From NCBI RefSeq assembly GCF_000310245.1, contig NC_020505.1, positions 1,150,001 through 1,214,000 on the forward strand: a stretch of DNA of 64,000 bases, written 5' to 3'. The stretch's first letter is position 1; each line of letters starts with the position of its first letter. Below the pieces are notes generated by a model. It saw only the letters and a program-made list of their open reading frames with translations. It did no database searches and had not been told where the DNA came from. Positions 8,801-17,266 of the stretch are shown one piece after another. This DNA is from Candidatus Sulfuricurvum sp. RIFRC-1 (GTDB taxonomy: Bacteria; Campylobacterota; Campylobacteria; Campylobacterales; Sulfurimonadaceae). The position numbers and the translations under genes were made by a program.

Positions 8801-8897
8801 CCTGTTGGCCCTCTTTATCGTTCCGGTATTGTACCGTCTCATGTATCCTATGGATTCAAGACTGCGCACATTTTATGAGCGACGCAATTTGTCGTAA
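5862..8897 (+). CDS. RND family efflux pump, inner membrane subunit (HAE1/AcrB-like)
   Basis: Proton-driven resistance-nodulation-division pump of 1011 aa with the usual twelve membrane helices and two large periplasmic loops (about residues 30-325 and 545-850). The N-terminus MYKFAINRPITTLMLV and the TM4 motif GIFIDDAIVVIENI, with the paired acidic residues near 391-392 of the proton relay, are typical of the hydrophobe/amphiphile branch. Heavy-metal RNDs (CusA type) have different TM4 signatures. A good AGGA ribosome site lies 7 nt before ATG. It is the last gene of the efflux operon. Likely exports drugs, solvents or envelope lipids; the substrate cannot be inferred. Confidence 0.93.
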   Translation: MYKFAINRPITTLMLVMTLVVFGMISFRSMPVALFPNIDFPIVTIQTAYPGADPESVESKVTDKIEEAVSGVDGIDKLISTSYEGLSVVTVQFELTKDIEEAANDVRDKIGTLNLDAEVESPSVQKVSASGAASIKLFISTKTGDPIALMRFADEQIKPKLQRIQGVAKIDIVGYRDREIRIFTDPFLLNKYAISSDTLQSRITAENVRAGGGKLISNSNEFILKTRADASSIEQLKSIVITPGVRLSDIARVEDGLKDVKSYSSFNGHEGVLLEVQKIAGTNDLEVISGVKKTIPSLKALAGNSYDLELVEDQSQKILINIENVKFDLIYGSILAVLIVFFFLRNLTATIISALAIPTSIIGTFAMIDVLGYDLNRLTLIGLTLAIGIFIDDAIVVIENISKKIEHGMEPLEASFAGVKEISFSILAISSMLLAVFVPVAFMGGIVGKFFNSFAMTVASGVLISYFVAIMFIPTVGARLLSGGESKFWQKTEPIFLKLDLFYRAILTRLLRFKWITVIGVLAVLIFSFSLAGKVGGTFVPMEDMSEMRVMIKAPVGISLEAMKKEIAPMVKTMQEDKRIETLVLSIGYNAAEEAHKAMIYAKLLPVGQREGLESLIQSYREKFQSYTHFTISVEDVPPIDTGESNAPIQVVLTGPDLKTLESKSLALVKLLKDSDGVIDIDTDFEPGKPEVRIGVNRESAQRLGISAQEIARAIGSTYSSDSAISNFEQNGRQFDITLRTGDEYRSLMKDLKKMQIQTASGEQVMLDGLVTLETTEGAASINRFDRERKILVTANLNGAPLDSIVSMIDEKLPPILGEGYQYRYTGDIERMQETAEAFGFTVLLAVVLIYLILAALYESLIQPFIIMVAMPLSFTGVILALFLTGNPFSIFVMIGIILLMGMVGKNAILVVDFANNAIKEGKNVDEALLEAGEKRLRPILMTTFAMIFAMLPLALGGGAGHESNAPMAIAVIGGLISSTLLALFIVPVLYRLMYPMDSRLRTFYERRNLS

Positions 8898-8905
8898 TTC
8901 TTAAC

Positions 8906-8932
8906 GAGACACAGCCTATTACAGGGTGTCTC
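8906..8932. terminator. Hairpin between convergent pump and tetR genes
   Basis: Arms GAGACAC and GTGTCTC (7 bp, perfect) enclose a 13-nt loop that can itself pair CCT with AGG. It lies between two convergent stops and could serve both strands. No clear T run follows on either strand, so efficiency is uncertain. Confidence 0.45.
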
Positions 8933-8936
8933 TCAC

Positions 8937-9524
8937 TCACGACCTTTTGAGTATCAAAAGGAGCGTTTCGATTGCCTCATCAACCCGCTCCATTAAATCT
9001 CCGCCTTTTACTATCCAGTATTTAATCATCCCTAACGTAATCCCGTCATAGAGAAAAAAAACTTCCAAAGGATCTTTTTGACATCCCATTTCGTTCAAGA
9101 GCGGCTTCATAACTGTTTCTGCGATATAGGTATACAAATGCAAGAGAGGATTGTCTTCATCAGCGGCAATATTGAGAAAGAAGGTCGGATCACTCACAAT
9201 ACTCTCTTTGAGGGCATTTTTATTTTTAATAATGGCGGAAAAGTGGATTTTTGTGACCACTTTTAACATCTCTAAATGATCCGTATGGTGTTGTAATTCT
9301 TCTTTAATTACCTCGATATAATACTCCATTTGGTTCATTACATAGTGGTTATAGAGTGTCTCTTTTGAACCAAAAAGGGTGTAAATGACCCCGATGGAAA
9401 CCCCCGCATTTTTTGCTAACTCTGAGATTTTCATATTCTCATAACCCTCTTTGATAAAAAGAGCCGTCGCCTCTTCTAAAATCAAATCACGTTTTTGTTC
9501 TTGCGCTTTTCGCTTATAGGACAT
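8937..9524 (-). CDS. TetR/AcrR family transcriptional regulator
   Basis: Repressor-type protein of 195 aa. The N-terminal helix-turn-helix (about residues 25-50) reads ISELAKNAGVSIGVIYTLFG followed by SKETLYNHYV, the standard TetR recognition helix pattern. The C-terminal ligand domain is divergent. It lies convergent to the RND pump and most likely controls that operon. Its start overlaps the end of the upstream coiled-coil membrane protein gene by 11 nt, so it appears to be expressed from the hemH-side operon rather than from a promoter of its own. Confidence 0.88.
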   Translation of the reverse strand: MSYKRKAQEQKRDLILEEATALFIKEGYENMKISELAKNAGVSIGVIYTLFGSKETLYNHYVMNQMEYYIEVIKEELQHHTDHLEMLKVVTKIHFSAIIKNKNALKESIVSDPTFFLNIAADEDNPLLHLYTYIAETVMKPLLNEMGCQKDPLEVFFLYDGITLGMIKYWIVKGGDLMERVDEAIETLLLILKRS

Positions 9525-10758
9525 CGTCTCTCATCTCTCCTAAATAGCTTTTATGCAGTTTTACTTTACTGGCCAATTCTTGAACATTTCTCGTCTCTAT
9601 GAGAGGTAAAGATTCTGTTTTCTGGAGGGTTTGGGTCAAAAGACGCATCTGTGCAATGGCTTCTGAAGCTACCTCTTCCAAACTTTTACGAATAGCACGA
9701 TACTCTTGGTGCTCATACGCTTCGAGGGTAATAATCAACTCATTGAGTTTCCCTTTGGCGTTTATAAACTCATTGTGGAGCGTTTCGGCAGAAGTGAAAA
9801 GGCGAGAGAGAGGTTTGAGCGATTCGGAGAGTTCTTTTGAATGGGATGTCATCTCACGCATTTGTTTCGAAGAGAGAACCATTTGCTGCATAATCAGTTC
9901 GCTTTGTTCACGTGAGCCTCTTAGCAAAGAATCATTTTCGAGCAATGAAGTGACAATCGATTCGCTTTTAACCCCTAAGGTCTGTAAATGGTGAGAAAAG
10001 TCATGGACAATACGATCCATCTCTTTTTGCAAAACGGCAATGGTATGATCGGGAAGTTCTCGATGGCTGATTTGCACTACAAGATCATGCAGGGTTTTTA
10101 ACTGTGTGTGTAGCTCTTTTTGCTCATCGCAGTTCACACGAACCGAACTTTTGAGTTGATTGAAATGATCTTGTTCCGCAACACGCAAAAGATCGATATG
10201 ACGATGGACAACATTATCCAAACTTGGAAGTTCTGAGAGGGTAAACTCTTCGAATTTTTCCATCGCACTTTGCTGCTGTGTCAAAAGTGATTCGATTTTA
10301 GCAACAAAAAGTTTTTGATTGGCTTGAATGACGTTTAACGCGTCGATCTCTTCTTTGAAGACATTGCGAATTTGATCGTGAGTCGAGCTTTCCATTTGAG
10401 CGACGAGATCAAGCCGATCTTTGAGTGTTCCAACCGATGAACCTAATGCATTAATCTCATCACTGATTCCTACAAGACGTTGGCGTTCATTATGGCTATT
10501 CATGAGTGAAACGGTCTGAGACATTACGCTCATAATGGCAGAGAGGACGATACCGACACTGAGGGATAACAGGGATTCTTTAAATACATTAGCATCCATT
10601 CCGCTGCTAAGAATAAAATGAAGCAGCCCCCCGATTGCACCAAGCGCCAAAACCACAGGGGTATAATTGATTTTATTGGGATCTTTATAGACTGCGGTAT
10701 GACGTAAAAATAAAAGTGACATGATAAAAATAGTGAGTAGCAAGTCAATACTGATCAT
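9514..10758 (-). CDS. Membrane-anchored coiled-coil protein of unknown function
   Basis: Not recognised. The 414-aa chain starts with three hydrophobic segments (about residues 3-20, 33-52 and 62-84). The rest is a long cytoplasmic or periplasmic helical region with heptad-like spacing (about 95-400), rich in Gln, Glu, Ser and Leu and lacking Cys except one. This resembles RmuC-like or methyl-accepting architecture without any conserved signalling domain. A ribosome site AAGGGA precedes ATG. It sits between a HAD phosphatase and tetR in an apparent four-gene minus-strand operon. A role in envelope organisation is possible but unproven. Confidence 0.7.
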   Translation of the reverse strand: MISIDLLLTIFIMSLLFLRHTAVYKDPNKINYTPVVLALGAIGGLLHFILSSGMDANVFKESLLSLSVGIVLSAIMSVMSQTVSLMNSHNERQRLVGISDEINALGSSVGTLKDRLDLVAQMESSTHDQIRNVFKEEIDALNVIQANQKLFVAKIESLLTQQQSAMEKFEEFTLSELPSLDNVVHRHIDLLRVAEQDHFNQLKSSVRVNCDEQKELHTQLKTLHDLVVQISHRELPDHTIAVLQKEMDRIVHDFSHHLQTLGVKSESIVTSLLENDSLLRGSREQSELIMQQMVLSSKQMREMTSHSKELSESLKPLSRLFTSAETLHNEFINAKGKLNELIITLEAYEHQEYRAIRKSLEEVASEAIAQMRLLTQTLQKTESLPLIETRNVQELASKVKLHKSYLGEMRDDVL

Positions 10759-10761
10759 AAT

Positions 10762-11403
10762 TTATCCCTTTTTACAGATGATATCGTATAACGTCTCAGG
10801 TGAAGATGCATAATAATCCCCTTTTCCCTCCGAACTGAATCCCCACCCTGCAAATACACTGGGTATGCCTGCACGAGAAGCGGCTTCCATATCTTTGGAA
10901 TTATCACCGATCATCCAAGCATAATCCGTACCTGAACGAAATTCGTAGTGTTCGAGATGACGGTTTAGCATCTGTGGATGGGGTTTCGGGGACTCCACTT
11001 CATCGGCACCGATGATGAGCCTAAAATAAGAATTCAGTCCCAAATACTCTAACATCCGTTTGGCAAAAACACTCGGAGCATTTGTCGCGACTCCCATCAA
11101 ATAGCCATTTTGATGAAGTTTCTCCAAAAGTGCCGGGATTCCTTCGTAAGGTTTTACATTTTGGATACACTGATCGTGATAGTGGCATTCAAAAAGGTCT
11201 CTCGCACGCTTTTCATAAATAGGATTACCGTAAAAAATCTCAGCTAAATTACGTACGGGAGCATTTATTGCATCGATAACGGCCTGAACACTGAGCGGTT
11301 TAAGATCGTAGCACTCTAACCGGACATGATTAATCGAGAGGGTTATATCTAAACCCGAATCGATTAGCGTTCCGTCCATATCGAAGAGGGCAATGTTTTT
11401 CAT
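10762..11403 (-). CDS. HAD-superfamily hydrolase, phosphoglycolate phosphatase-like
   Basis: 213-aa phosphatase of HAD subfamily IA. Motif I FDMDGTLIDSG (residues 7-17) carries the nucleophilic Asp, motif II is around GVATNAP, motif III lies in SPKPHPQML, and motif IV is MIGDNSKDMEAA. The helical cap between motifs I and II is typical of Gph/pyrophosphatase PpaX relatives. The substrate is therefore probably phosphoglycolate or another small phosphate ester. The start directly follows the hemH stop with no gap, so the two are co-translated. Confidence 0.85.
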   Translation of the reverse strand: MKNIALFDMDGTLIDSGLDITLSINHVRLECYDLKPLSVQAVIDAINAPVRNLAEIFYGNPIYEKRARDLFECHYHDQCIQNVKPYEGIPALLEKLHQNGYLMGVATNAPSVFAKRMLEYLGLNSYFRLIIGADEVESPKPHPQMLNRHLEHYEFRSGTDYAWMIGDNSKDMEAASRAGIPSVFAGWGFSSEGKGDYYASSPETLYDIICKKG

Positions 11404-12351
11404 TTATCTCATTTTCTCGTAGAGTTCTTTGAGTGTTTGGACAAAAAGAGGATGATCGTTTGGACAGCGGCAGACACGATATTCATCGTATCCGAGTTCA
11501 TGAGCCACTTCGGCATATTCGATAGAGAGTTCAAAATCGGTTTCTGAATTGTCGATGGTAAAGGCGATTGGGACGATAATGGCCCGTTTGTTTTGGAGCG
11601 TATGAAGCGTGTTTTCCAAAGAAGGCTCCAGCCATTTCATCGGCCCTACTTTGGATTGATAGGCCAAATGGACTCCATTAAAATTCAATCCCATATTTTT
11701 CATTAACTCTTTGATCAATTCGACATGGGCAATCACCTGTCTCTGATAGGGATCCCCCTGATCGACGATATTTTGAGGCAACCCATGGGCGGAGAAAATG
11801 ATCTCAAATGACGATGCATTCTCCTCCCCTAAGGACTCTTGAATACGATCGACCACACATCGGTTATAGGTCTCATGCGCAAAAAAATGTTTAATCTCTA
11901 CCGTAATGACATCCCACCCTATTTTATGAGCCGTTTCTTCAAAATCATCGATCGAAGATTGGGTTGTCGTTGAGGAATATTGAGGATAAAGCGGGATTAA
12001 ATAGACTTTTTTTATCCCTTGTTCTTTAAGGCGTTGACATACTTCCTCCGCCATCGGTGGAGTATAGCGCATGACGAAATCAACGATAACTTGGGGACCG
12101 ACCGCCTTTGACAAGGCTGAAACCAGTTTTTTCGTTAGCTCTACCAGAGGTGATTTTCCCCCGATTTGACGATAAATATCCTGAGATTTTTCAGCACGCG
12201 TTAATGTGATCATCCCGGCGATAAAACGGCGCAGTAAATTGCTCTTAGTTCGGATGATATAGGGATCGTTAAACATGTTGTGCAAAAACATCTCAACTTC
12301 GTTCAGGTTGTTGGGTCCACCCATATTCAGCAGTATAATAGCTTCTCTCAT
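11404..12351 (-). CDS. hemH: Ferrochelatase
   Basis: Inserts ferrous iron into protoporphyrin IX, the last step of protohaem synthesis. The 315-aa length is normal. The N-terminus reads AIILLNMGGPNNLNEVEMFL; the active-site motif FSAHGLPQNIVDQGDPY carries the catalytic His (near residue 188) and a conserved Glu lies in the SETDFELSIEY segment near the C-terminus. The gene heads a minus-strand unit hemH-HAD-coiled-coil-tetR. Upstream lies the divergent NlpC/P60 gene. Confidence 0.94.
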   Translation of the reverse strand: MREAIILLNMGGPNNLNEVEMFLHNMFNDPYIIRTKSNLLRRFIAGMITLTRAEKSQDIYRQIGGKSPLVELTKKLVSALSKAVGPQVIVDFVMRYTPPMAEEVCQRLKEQGIKKVYLIPLYPQYSSTTTQSSIDDFEETAHKIGWDVITVEIKHFFAHETYNRCVVDRIQESLGEENASSFEIIFSAHGLPQNIVDQGDPYQRQVIAHVELIKELMKNMGLNFNGVHLAYQSKVGPMKWLEPSLENTLHTLQNKRAIIVPIAFTIDNSETDFELSIEYAEVAHELGYDEYRVCRCPNDHPLFVQTLKELYEKMR

Positions 12352-12443
12352 CTAATGCTTATTATCCATTCGTTTTTAAAGAAAGTGTACCATAACGATC
12401 CGTTAAATTTTAGGATTATAAAAAAAACTAAAGCTTTTTAATC

Positions 12444-12449
12444 TATAAT
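12444..12449 (+). promoter_or_regulatory. -10 hexamer of the NlpC/P60 gene
   Basis: TATAAT, which would place transcription start near 12456 and leave a 25-nt leader with a strong AGGAGG site before ATG 12481. The -35 region is A-rich without a clear box. Confidence 0.5.
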
Positions 12450-12480
12450 GACTACATAGCAGAAAAAATGAGGAGGGTTA

Positions 12481-13275
12481 ATGCTGATTAGACGCACAGT
12501 GTTATCGCTGATTTTACTGACAATCACGGCTCAGGCAGAGTCGCAGAGGCGTGAGCCGTCCCTCTTCTTAGAATATGAACGTGAATTAAAAAAAACAAAC
12601 GATACGATCAAAAACGAAGAGAACCCGTTTATTAAAGCTTCTGCTCCTATAGTCATCGCAAAACCTACTCCGCCAACAGAACCTGTAGTCAAAGAAGTTG
12701 CATTCATAGCTCCGGTGTTGAGAAATGATAAAATTGAAACCAATACCATCGGTCAAGATGAAAAGCCTTTTCTCATGGTTCCAAAACCTGCCCCTATTGC
12801 TTCCAAAGCTGCTTGTCCCGAAGAATCCTCCAAGACAGAAGAATCTAAAACAAAAACCCAAAAAATCGTCAAAAATATTAAAAACGCCAAAGACAAACTC
12901 CTCTCCCACGCTAAAGATTTTCTAGGAACTCCCTATGGCTTTGGAAACAAAGACGGTGAACGTACCGATTGCTCCGGTTTTACTCAGCAAGTCTATCGAC
13001 AATTCGGTATTTCACTCCCCCGCAGTGCTGCGGAACAAGCACAATTAGGGGAAAGTGTAAGTATGGATGATTTACAAGTAGGTGATCTTCTCTTTTACCG
13101 TACCTACAAATCAGACCCTTCACACGTAGCAATCTATGCGGGCGAAGGGCAAATCATCCATGCCTCGTATTCGAATAAAAAAGTACAATATGATTCCATC
13201 GACAAAGATTACTACAAGCAACGTTTCATGTACGCCAAACGTTTAGCCCTTAACGATCCTGATTACGACGAGTAA
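12481..13275 (+). CDS. Secreted C40 (NlpC/P60) peptidoglycan hydrolase
   Basis: Cell wall endopeptidase of 264 aa. A signal peptide (residues 1-19, ending ITAQA) leads into a low-complexity linker rich in Lys, Pro and Glu, then the NlpC/P60 domain (about 140-256). The catalytic Cys is in TDCSGF (Cys164), with His in PSHVAIY (about 215) and in QIIHAS (about 227), the normal Cys-His-polar triad. It presumably cuts the D-gamma-Glu to DAP peptide bond in the periplasm. An AGGAGG ribosome site predicts strong translation. The next gene starts 2 nt after its stop. Confidence 0.9.
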   Translation: MLIRRTVLSLILLTITAQAESQRREPSLFLEYERELKKTNDTIKNEENPFIKASAPIVIAKPTPPTEPVVKEVAFIAPVLRNDKIETNTIGQDEKPFLMVPKPAPIASKAACPEESSKTEESKTKTQKIVKNIKNAKDKLLSHAKDFLGTPYGFGNKDGERTDCSGFTQQVYRQFGISLPRSAAEQAQLGESVSMDDLQVGDLLFYRTYKSDPSHVAIYAGEGQIIHASYSNKKVQYDSIDKDYYKQRFMYAKRLALNDPDYDE

Positions 13276-13277
13276 CC

Positions 13278-13742
13278 ATGTCTGCCCTCTATTGCACTCT
13301 TGATAAACACTGGCTATGGAAAGAGGTCTATACCAAACTCGATATCTCTTCACCTGCCTATCAATACTGGAATGAGACACGCCACATCAAGCTCAACCGG
13401 TACGTTTTTCTCGAAAAAAGTACCCTCCCTGCGCGATATGCCCATATCGAAGAAGATTTGACCGATCTCGGCGGCTATCTACCTACTCAATACGCCGCGA
13501 CCCAGCTGGGGATCGACAGCCATATTTTCGGCTACAAAAAAATGCGCCTCTACAATCAGTTCGAATACAAGTTTGTCAATGATATTAAATTTGTCAATCT
13601 AAAGCGGTTTTTTCTCGAAAACGGGATTAAAATCGGTAAAAAAAGCTATGTACATCTCGCCCGTTTGGATGAGCTGATTATCACGGCGGATTCACGCTTT
13701 TACCGTATTGATGACAACTATGGAGTTGTTGTTTACGATTGA
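13278..13742 (+). CDS. Conserved-type protein of unknown function
   Basis: Not recognised. A 154-aa, Tyr-, Lys- and Arg-rich soluble protein without signal peptide or membrane segment. A central stretch, YLPTQYAATQLGIDSHIFGY, has the look of a small helix-turn-helix or winged-helix recognition unit, but this is only a visual impression. It begins 2 nt after the NlpC/P60 stop, so the two are co-transcribed. Its last 10 nt overlap the convergent FAD oxidase gene. Confidence 0.65.
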   Translation: MSALYCTLDKHWLWKEVYTKLDISSPAYQYWNETRHIKLNRYVFLEKSTLPARYAHIEEDLTDLGGYLPTQYAATQLGIDSHIFGYKKMRLYNQFEYKFVNDIKFVNLKRFFLENGIKIGKKSYVHLARLDELIITADSRFYRIDDNYGVVVYD

Positions 13743-14863
13743 TTTTTTTTCCGTTTTGCCCAACGCGGAAAGAAACGTGACGGTGAGAGGATAGGATCGA
13801 TGCTCACTCCATCCACAATGTACTCTTTTAACCGCTTAGCCAGATACGGAGCGAGGACAAAACCATACCCGCCTGATCCATTTATCATTGTAAGATTAGG
13901 ATAGTAGATATATTCGGATGGATCGATCGCCTCTCCATGACGCATATGGGGATATTTTTGTAGTGTCGCATCAGACTCCACCAAACGTCCCAGCATCGGC
14001 AGATAATCGTTTGAACCGGAACGAAGTCCCATGTAGTCTTTCATTATATTAATATTATTTAATTTTAGTGTTTTAGAGGCTTTTTTAAGGAGTATTTTTC
14101 TCCCTTCCTCTCTCTCGTATGGCTCCCCGGAAAATGGGGAATAGTGAACATCATGCGTAGCACCGATGGCGACAATCCCCTCTTTCGTTGTCGGTGAAAT
14201 GGAAACATGATGATGCAAAATCGAGGGGATAGCGGTAGAGGTCTGTATATCGATGCGATGTCCCCAAATACCACGAAGCCCAACGTAGTCGATCGGCAGA
14301 AGTTTGGGATAAGCGCCGATAGAGAGGATTAAATGCTTTGCACGTAATTCTCCTACATGCCAAGTACTATTTTGATGGGTAATATTCTCTGCTTTGAAGC
14401 AAAAAAAATCAACGCCGTTGGATAATGCGCAACACACGCCTTGAGCATCGACAACTGCACCATGGGAAAAATAGATCGATTCGCACTGCAGCGCTTCATC
14501 ACTGAGAAGAGAACGTAGTCCCTCACTCATGGCGGTTTGTTCTAGAGTGCTCTCACGTTTGAATGCTGTTACTTTTCCCCCCTCTTGTGGAGAATTAGCG
14601 ATATGAAGAAGCGGTTTTGTGAGGGTAAACTCGGGGAAATTTGCAGTATAAAACGCTAATGCTTCTGCGTGAGCTTCACCCATGATCTCTTTGAGCTCAC
14701 CTGCTTTCGAGATTTTGGGAGATATAAATGCTCCAGCCGCCCCGCTGCCGCCCGAAGCAATTCCCGCTTCATCCACAAGGGCTACCCGTAATCCTGCGCG
14801 ATGAAGAAAATAGGCACTGCAACAACCGTTTATCCCGGCACCGATTATAATGGCGTCATACAT
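13733..14863 (-). CDS. FAD-dependent oxidoreductase, MnmC C-terminal-like (DAO family)
   Basis: 376-aa D-amino-acid-oxidase-type flavoprotein. The dinucleotide motif GAGINGCCSAYFLHRAG is at residues 8-24, followed by ASGGSGAAGAFISPKIS, which resembles the segment after the FAD fold in the oxidase half of MnmC (5-methylaminomethyl-2-thiouridine synthesis in tRNA wobble uridine). The C-terminal motif GSGGYGFVLAPYLAKRL is typical of DAO oxidases. The methyltransferase half of MnmC is absent from the chain. It could instead be a glycine or amino acid oxidase, so the tRNA role is probable, not certain. Confidence 0.75.
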   Translation of the reverse strand: MYDAIIIGAGINGCCSAYFLHRAGLRVALVDEAGIASGGSGAAGAFISPKISKAGELKEIMGEAHAEALAFYTANFPEFTLTKPLLHIANSPQEGGKVTAFKRESTLEQTAMSEGLRSLLSDEALQCESIYFSHGAVVDAQGVCCALSNGVDFFCFKAENITHQNSTWHVGELRAKHLILSIGAYPKLLPIDYVGLRGIWGHRIDIQTSTAIPSILHHHVSISPTTKEGIVAIGATHDVHYSPFSGEPYEREEGRKILLKKASKTLKLNNINIMKDYMGLRSGSNDYLPMLGRLVESDATLQKYPHMRHGEAIDPSEYIYYPNLTMINGSGGYGFVLAPYLAKRLKEYIVDGVSIDPILSPSRFFPRWAKRKKNQS

Positions 14864-14977
14864 ATTCTCTGTTTTCTCTCACTCTTGGGTTATTGAAAAT
14901 TGTAGCTCATTTGATCTAAAAGCAACGGAGCGATAAAGCATCATCACCCTCATATTTTTTTAGAACAATAAATGAGG

Positions 14978-14997
14978 TACAATCAAATAGATACAAT
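14978..14997 (+). promoter_or_regulatory. Tandem -10-like hexamers upstream of the SulP gene
   Basis: The nonamer TACAATCAA occurs twice, 14 nt apart, at 14978 and 14992. Either TACAAT could be a -10 box for the transporter gene starting at 15021; the pair could also be a direct-repeat protein site. Confidence 0.35.
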
Positions 14998-15020
14998 CAA
15001 TACTGTAGTTTCGGGGCGTA

Positions 15021-17222
15021 ATGCAACTATTTAAATCAAACACATTTATCGATGATTTTTGGGGTGGAACTGCTGCTATGCTGGTGGCATTGCCTGCCGC
15101 TATCGCATTTGGGGTGACGATCTATGCGACGATTGGGGGGCATTATGCTGCCTATGGTGCAATAGCTGGGATATTGGGAGTTGCGGCCATAGGGTTGGTT
15201 GCCTCGCTTTTAGGGGGGACGAATCGTTTGATATCTGCCCCTAGCGCTCCGGCAGCGGCAGTTTTATCGGCTTTTGCTTTGGAATACATTGCGCAGGACG
15301 TTGCACCGGATTTGGTCTTTTATATGTTGATGGTAATCGCTTTTTTAGCCGGTTTATTTCAAATTATTTTTGGAGCGGTTGGGTTAGGACGATTAATTAA
15401 ATACATGCCTTTTCCGGTTGTAAGCGGATATTTAAGCGGTGTCGGGCTCTATATTATCGCTGTACAAACCCCGATTTTCCTGGGCTTGCCACAAGGTGTC
15501 CATTTTTATGAAGCACTGCAGATTCCCACCATCTGGCAATGGCAAAGTATCGTCGTAGGAATAGGAACAATCGCTACGATGATGATTGCCGAGAGGTATT
15601 TAAAACTGATTCCGGCAGTCATTGCGGCATTGGTTGGCGGAAGTTCAATCTATTTCATCTCCGCTATGTTTGATCCGCAGCTCCTTGTCGCCAATAACCC
15701 CTTTGTCATCGGTGAACTCGGAGGAAACGACGGAATCAATTTTTTACAGACGTTGAGCGGACGATTTGATATGTTGCAGAATTTTAGATGGTCGGAACTC
15801 TCCATTCTCTTTTTTCCGGCGTTGACACTTGCGGCACTGCTTTCGATTGACACACTGAAAACCTGTGTAATTCTCGATTCGATGACGCACTCTTTTCATG
15901 ATTCTAATCGAGAATTAATCGCCCAAGGTTCGGGAAACATCGTTTCAGCACTGATCGGAGGAATGCCGGGATCTGGAACCATGGGTGCCACGATGGTCAA
16001 CATATCCAGCGGTGCGCAAACACGTCTGTCCGGCTTTATTGAAGGATCGATGGCCGTTATCGCATTTTTGCTGTTTGCGACGTTTATTGCTTGGATTCCG
16101 GTAGCTTCTTTGGCTGCGATACTGATGATTATCGGTTTTCGTATGATCGATAAACACAGCATCAAACTTCTTCGCACTCGTAAAACATCATTGGATTTTA
16201 TCATCATCATTGCCGTTGCCGTTACGGCTCTCTTTGTGAGTCTTATCGCTGCGGCTGGCATTGGATTGCTGCTGGCGATCGTTTTGTACATTGGACAGCA
16301 AATCGGGGCTTCGGTCATTTATCGCCATCAAGACGGAACAGAAGTTCGGAGCAGAATTATTCGTAGTAAAGAAGAAAATAATATTTTAAATGAAAATGGG
16401 AAGGCATTTTCACTGTATGAACTACATGGAAGCCTATTTTTCGGAACAGCAAATCAGCTTTATTCGATGCTTCAGGAAGATTTACGGCATAAAAAATACA
16501 TTATAATGGACATGAAACGGGTTCAGACCGTTGATTTAACCGCCGCTCATATTCTCTTGCAGATAAAAGATATTTTGCATGACAAACAAGGTTATCTCCT
16601 CTTATGCCGATTACCCCATAAGCTTCCCAGCGGAGATGATTTAGAGAGCTATTTCAACCAAGTAGGTCTATTAAAACACTTGAGTCCGATCAAAGTCTTC
16701 GACGATTTGGATGATGCCGTTGAATGGGCTGAAAACAAGATAATTAAAAACTCTTTGATCGAAGAAAAAAAGGAAAGGCTCCTCTCGTTGAGTGAATTTG
16801 ACCTTTTTAGGGGACGTAAAGAAGAGACACTCGCAGAGATCGAGAGTTTGGTAGAGAGCCGATCCTATAAAAAAGGGGATACCATCTATTCTGAAGGGGA
16901 TGGAACCGGAGAAATTTTTCTGATTCGACGGGGAGTGGTGCGGATCATGTTGCCCTTTTCGGATCGAAAAAGTGTGCATCTCAGTACGTTGGGGCAAAAT
17001 AATTTTTTCGGCGAATTTTCCTTTTTAGAAGGGGCTCCGCACTATACCGATGTCATTGCGGCGTCCGATACCGAATTGTATGTCATCTCACGCGAAGCAT
17101 TTGAGCTATTCTCTATCCATCATAAAAAAGGGGCCTATTTATTTATGCAAAGTCTTGCAACCGTATTAGCGGAGCGGCTGAAGCTGACCCGATCCGAATT
17201 GGGGGCAGAATATGATGTTTAA
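15021..17222 (+). CDS. SulP-family anion transporter with STAS and cyclic-nucleotide-binding-like domains
   Basis: Inner membrane anion carrier of 733 aa. Residues 1-430 are the SulP membrane part (about 12-14 hydrophobic helices; SAPSAPAAAVLSAFALEYI in the early conserved region and GGMPGSGTMGATMVNISSGA later). A STAS domain spans about 455-565, and a cNMP-binding fold about 595-725. Members carry sulfate, bicarbonate (BicA type) or other anions. In the cNMP phosphate cassette the normal FGE is present, but the Arg of the Pro-Arg pair is replaced: the run reads FGEFSFLEGAPHYTDV. Canonical cAMP binding is therefore doubtful. The ktrB gene follows after 83 nt with its own -10 box. Confidence 0.88.
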   Translation: MQLFKSNTFIDDFWGGTAAMLVALPAAIAFGVTIYATIGGHYAAYGAIAGILGVAAIGLVASLLGGTNRLISAPSAPAAAVLSAFALEYIAQDVAPDLVFYMLMVIAFLAGLFQIIFGAVGLGRLIKYMPFPVVSGYLSGVGLYIIAVQTPIFLGLPQGVHFYEALQIPTIWQWQSIVVGIGTIATMMIAERYLKLIPAVIAALVGGSSIYFISAMFDPQLLVANNPFVIGELGGNDGINFLQTLSGRFDMLQNFRWSELSILFFPALTLAALLSIDTLKTCVILDSMTHSFHDSNRELIAQGSGNIVSALIGGMPGSGTMGATMVNISSGAQTRLSGFIEGSMAVIAFLLFATFIAWIPVASLAAILMIIGFRMIDKHSIKLLRTRKTSLDFIIIIAVAVTALFVSLIAAAGIGLLLAIVLYIGQQIGASVIYRHQDGTEVRSRIIRSKEENNILNENGKAFSLYELHGSLFFGTANQLYSMLQEDLRHKKYIIMDMKRVQTVDLTAAHILLQIKDILHDKQGYLLLCRLPHKLPSGDDLESYFNQVGLLKHLSPIKVFDDLDDAVEWAENKIIKNSLIEEKKERLLSLSEFDLFRGRKEETLAEIESLVESRSYKKGDTIYSEGDGTGEIFLIRRGVVRIMLPFSDRKSVHLSTLGQNNFFGEFSFLEGAPHYTDVIAASDTELYVISREAFELFSIHHKKGAYLFMQSLATVLAERLKLTRSELGAEYDV

Positions 17223-17266
17223 CTTTAATGTGACACCGTTTTATATTTCTATCACCATATAAACGT

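Noticed and set aside
13733-14863. Full MnmC bifunctional enzyme
   Set aside because: Only the FAD oxidase half is present and no methyltransferase half lies next to it, so the call was kept to MnmC C-terminal-like.
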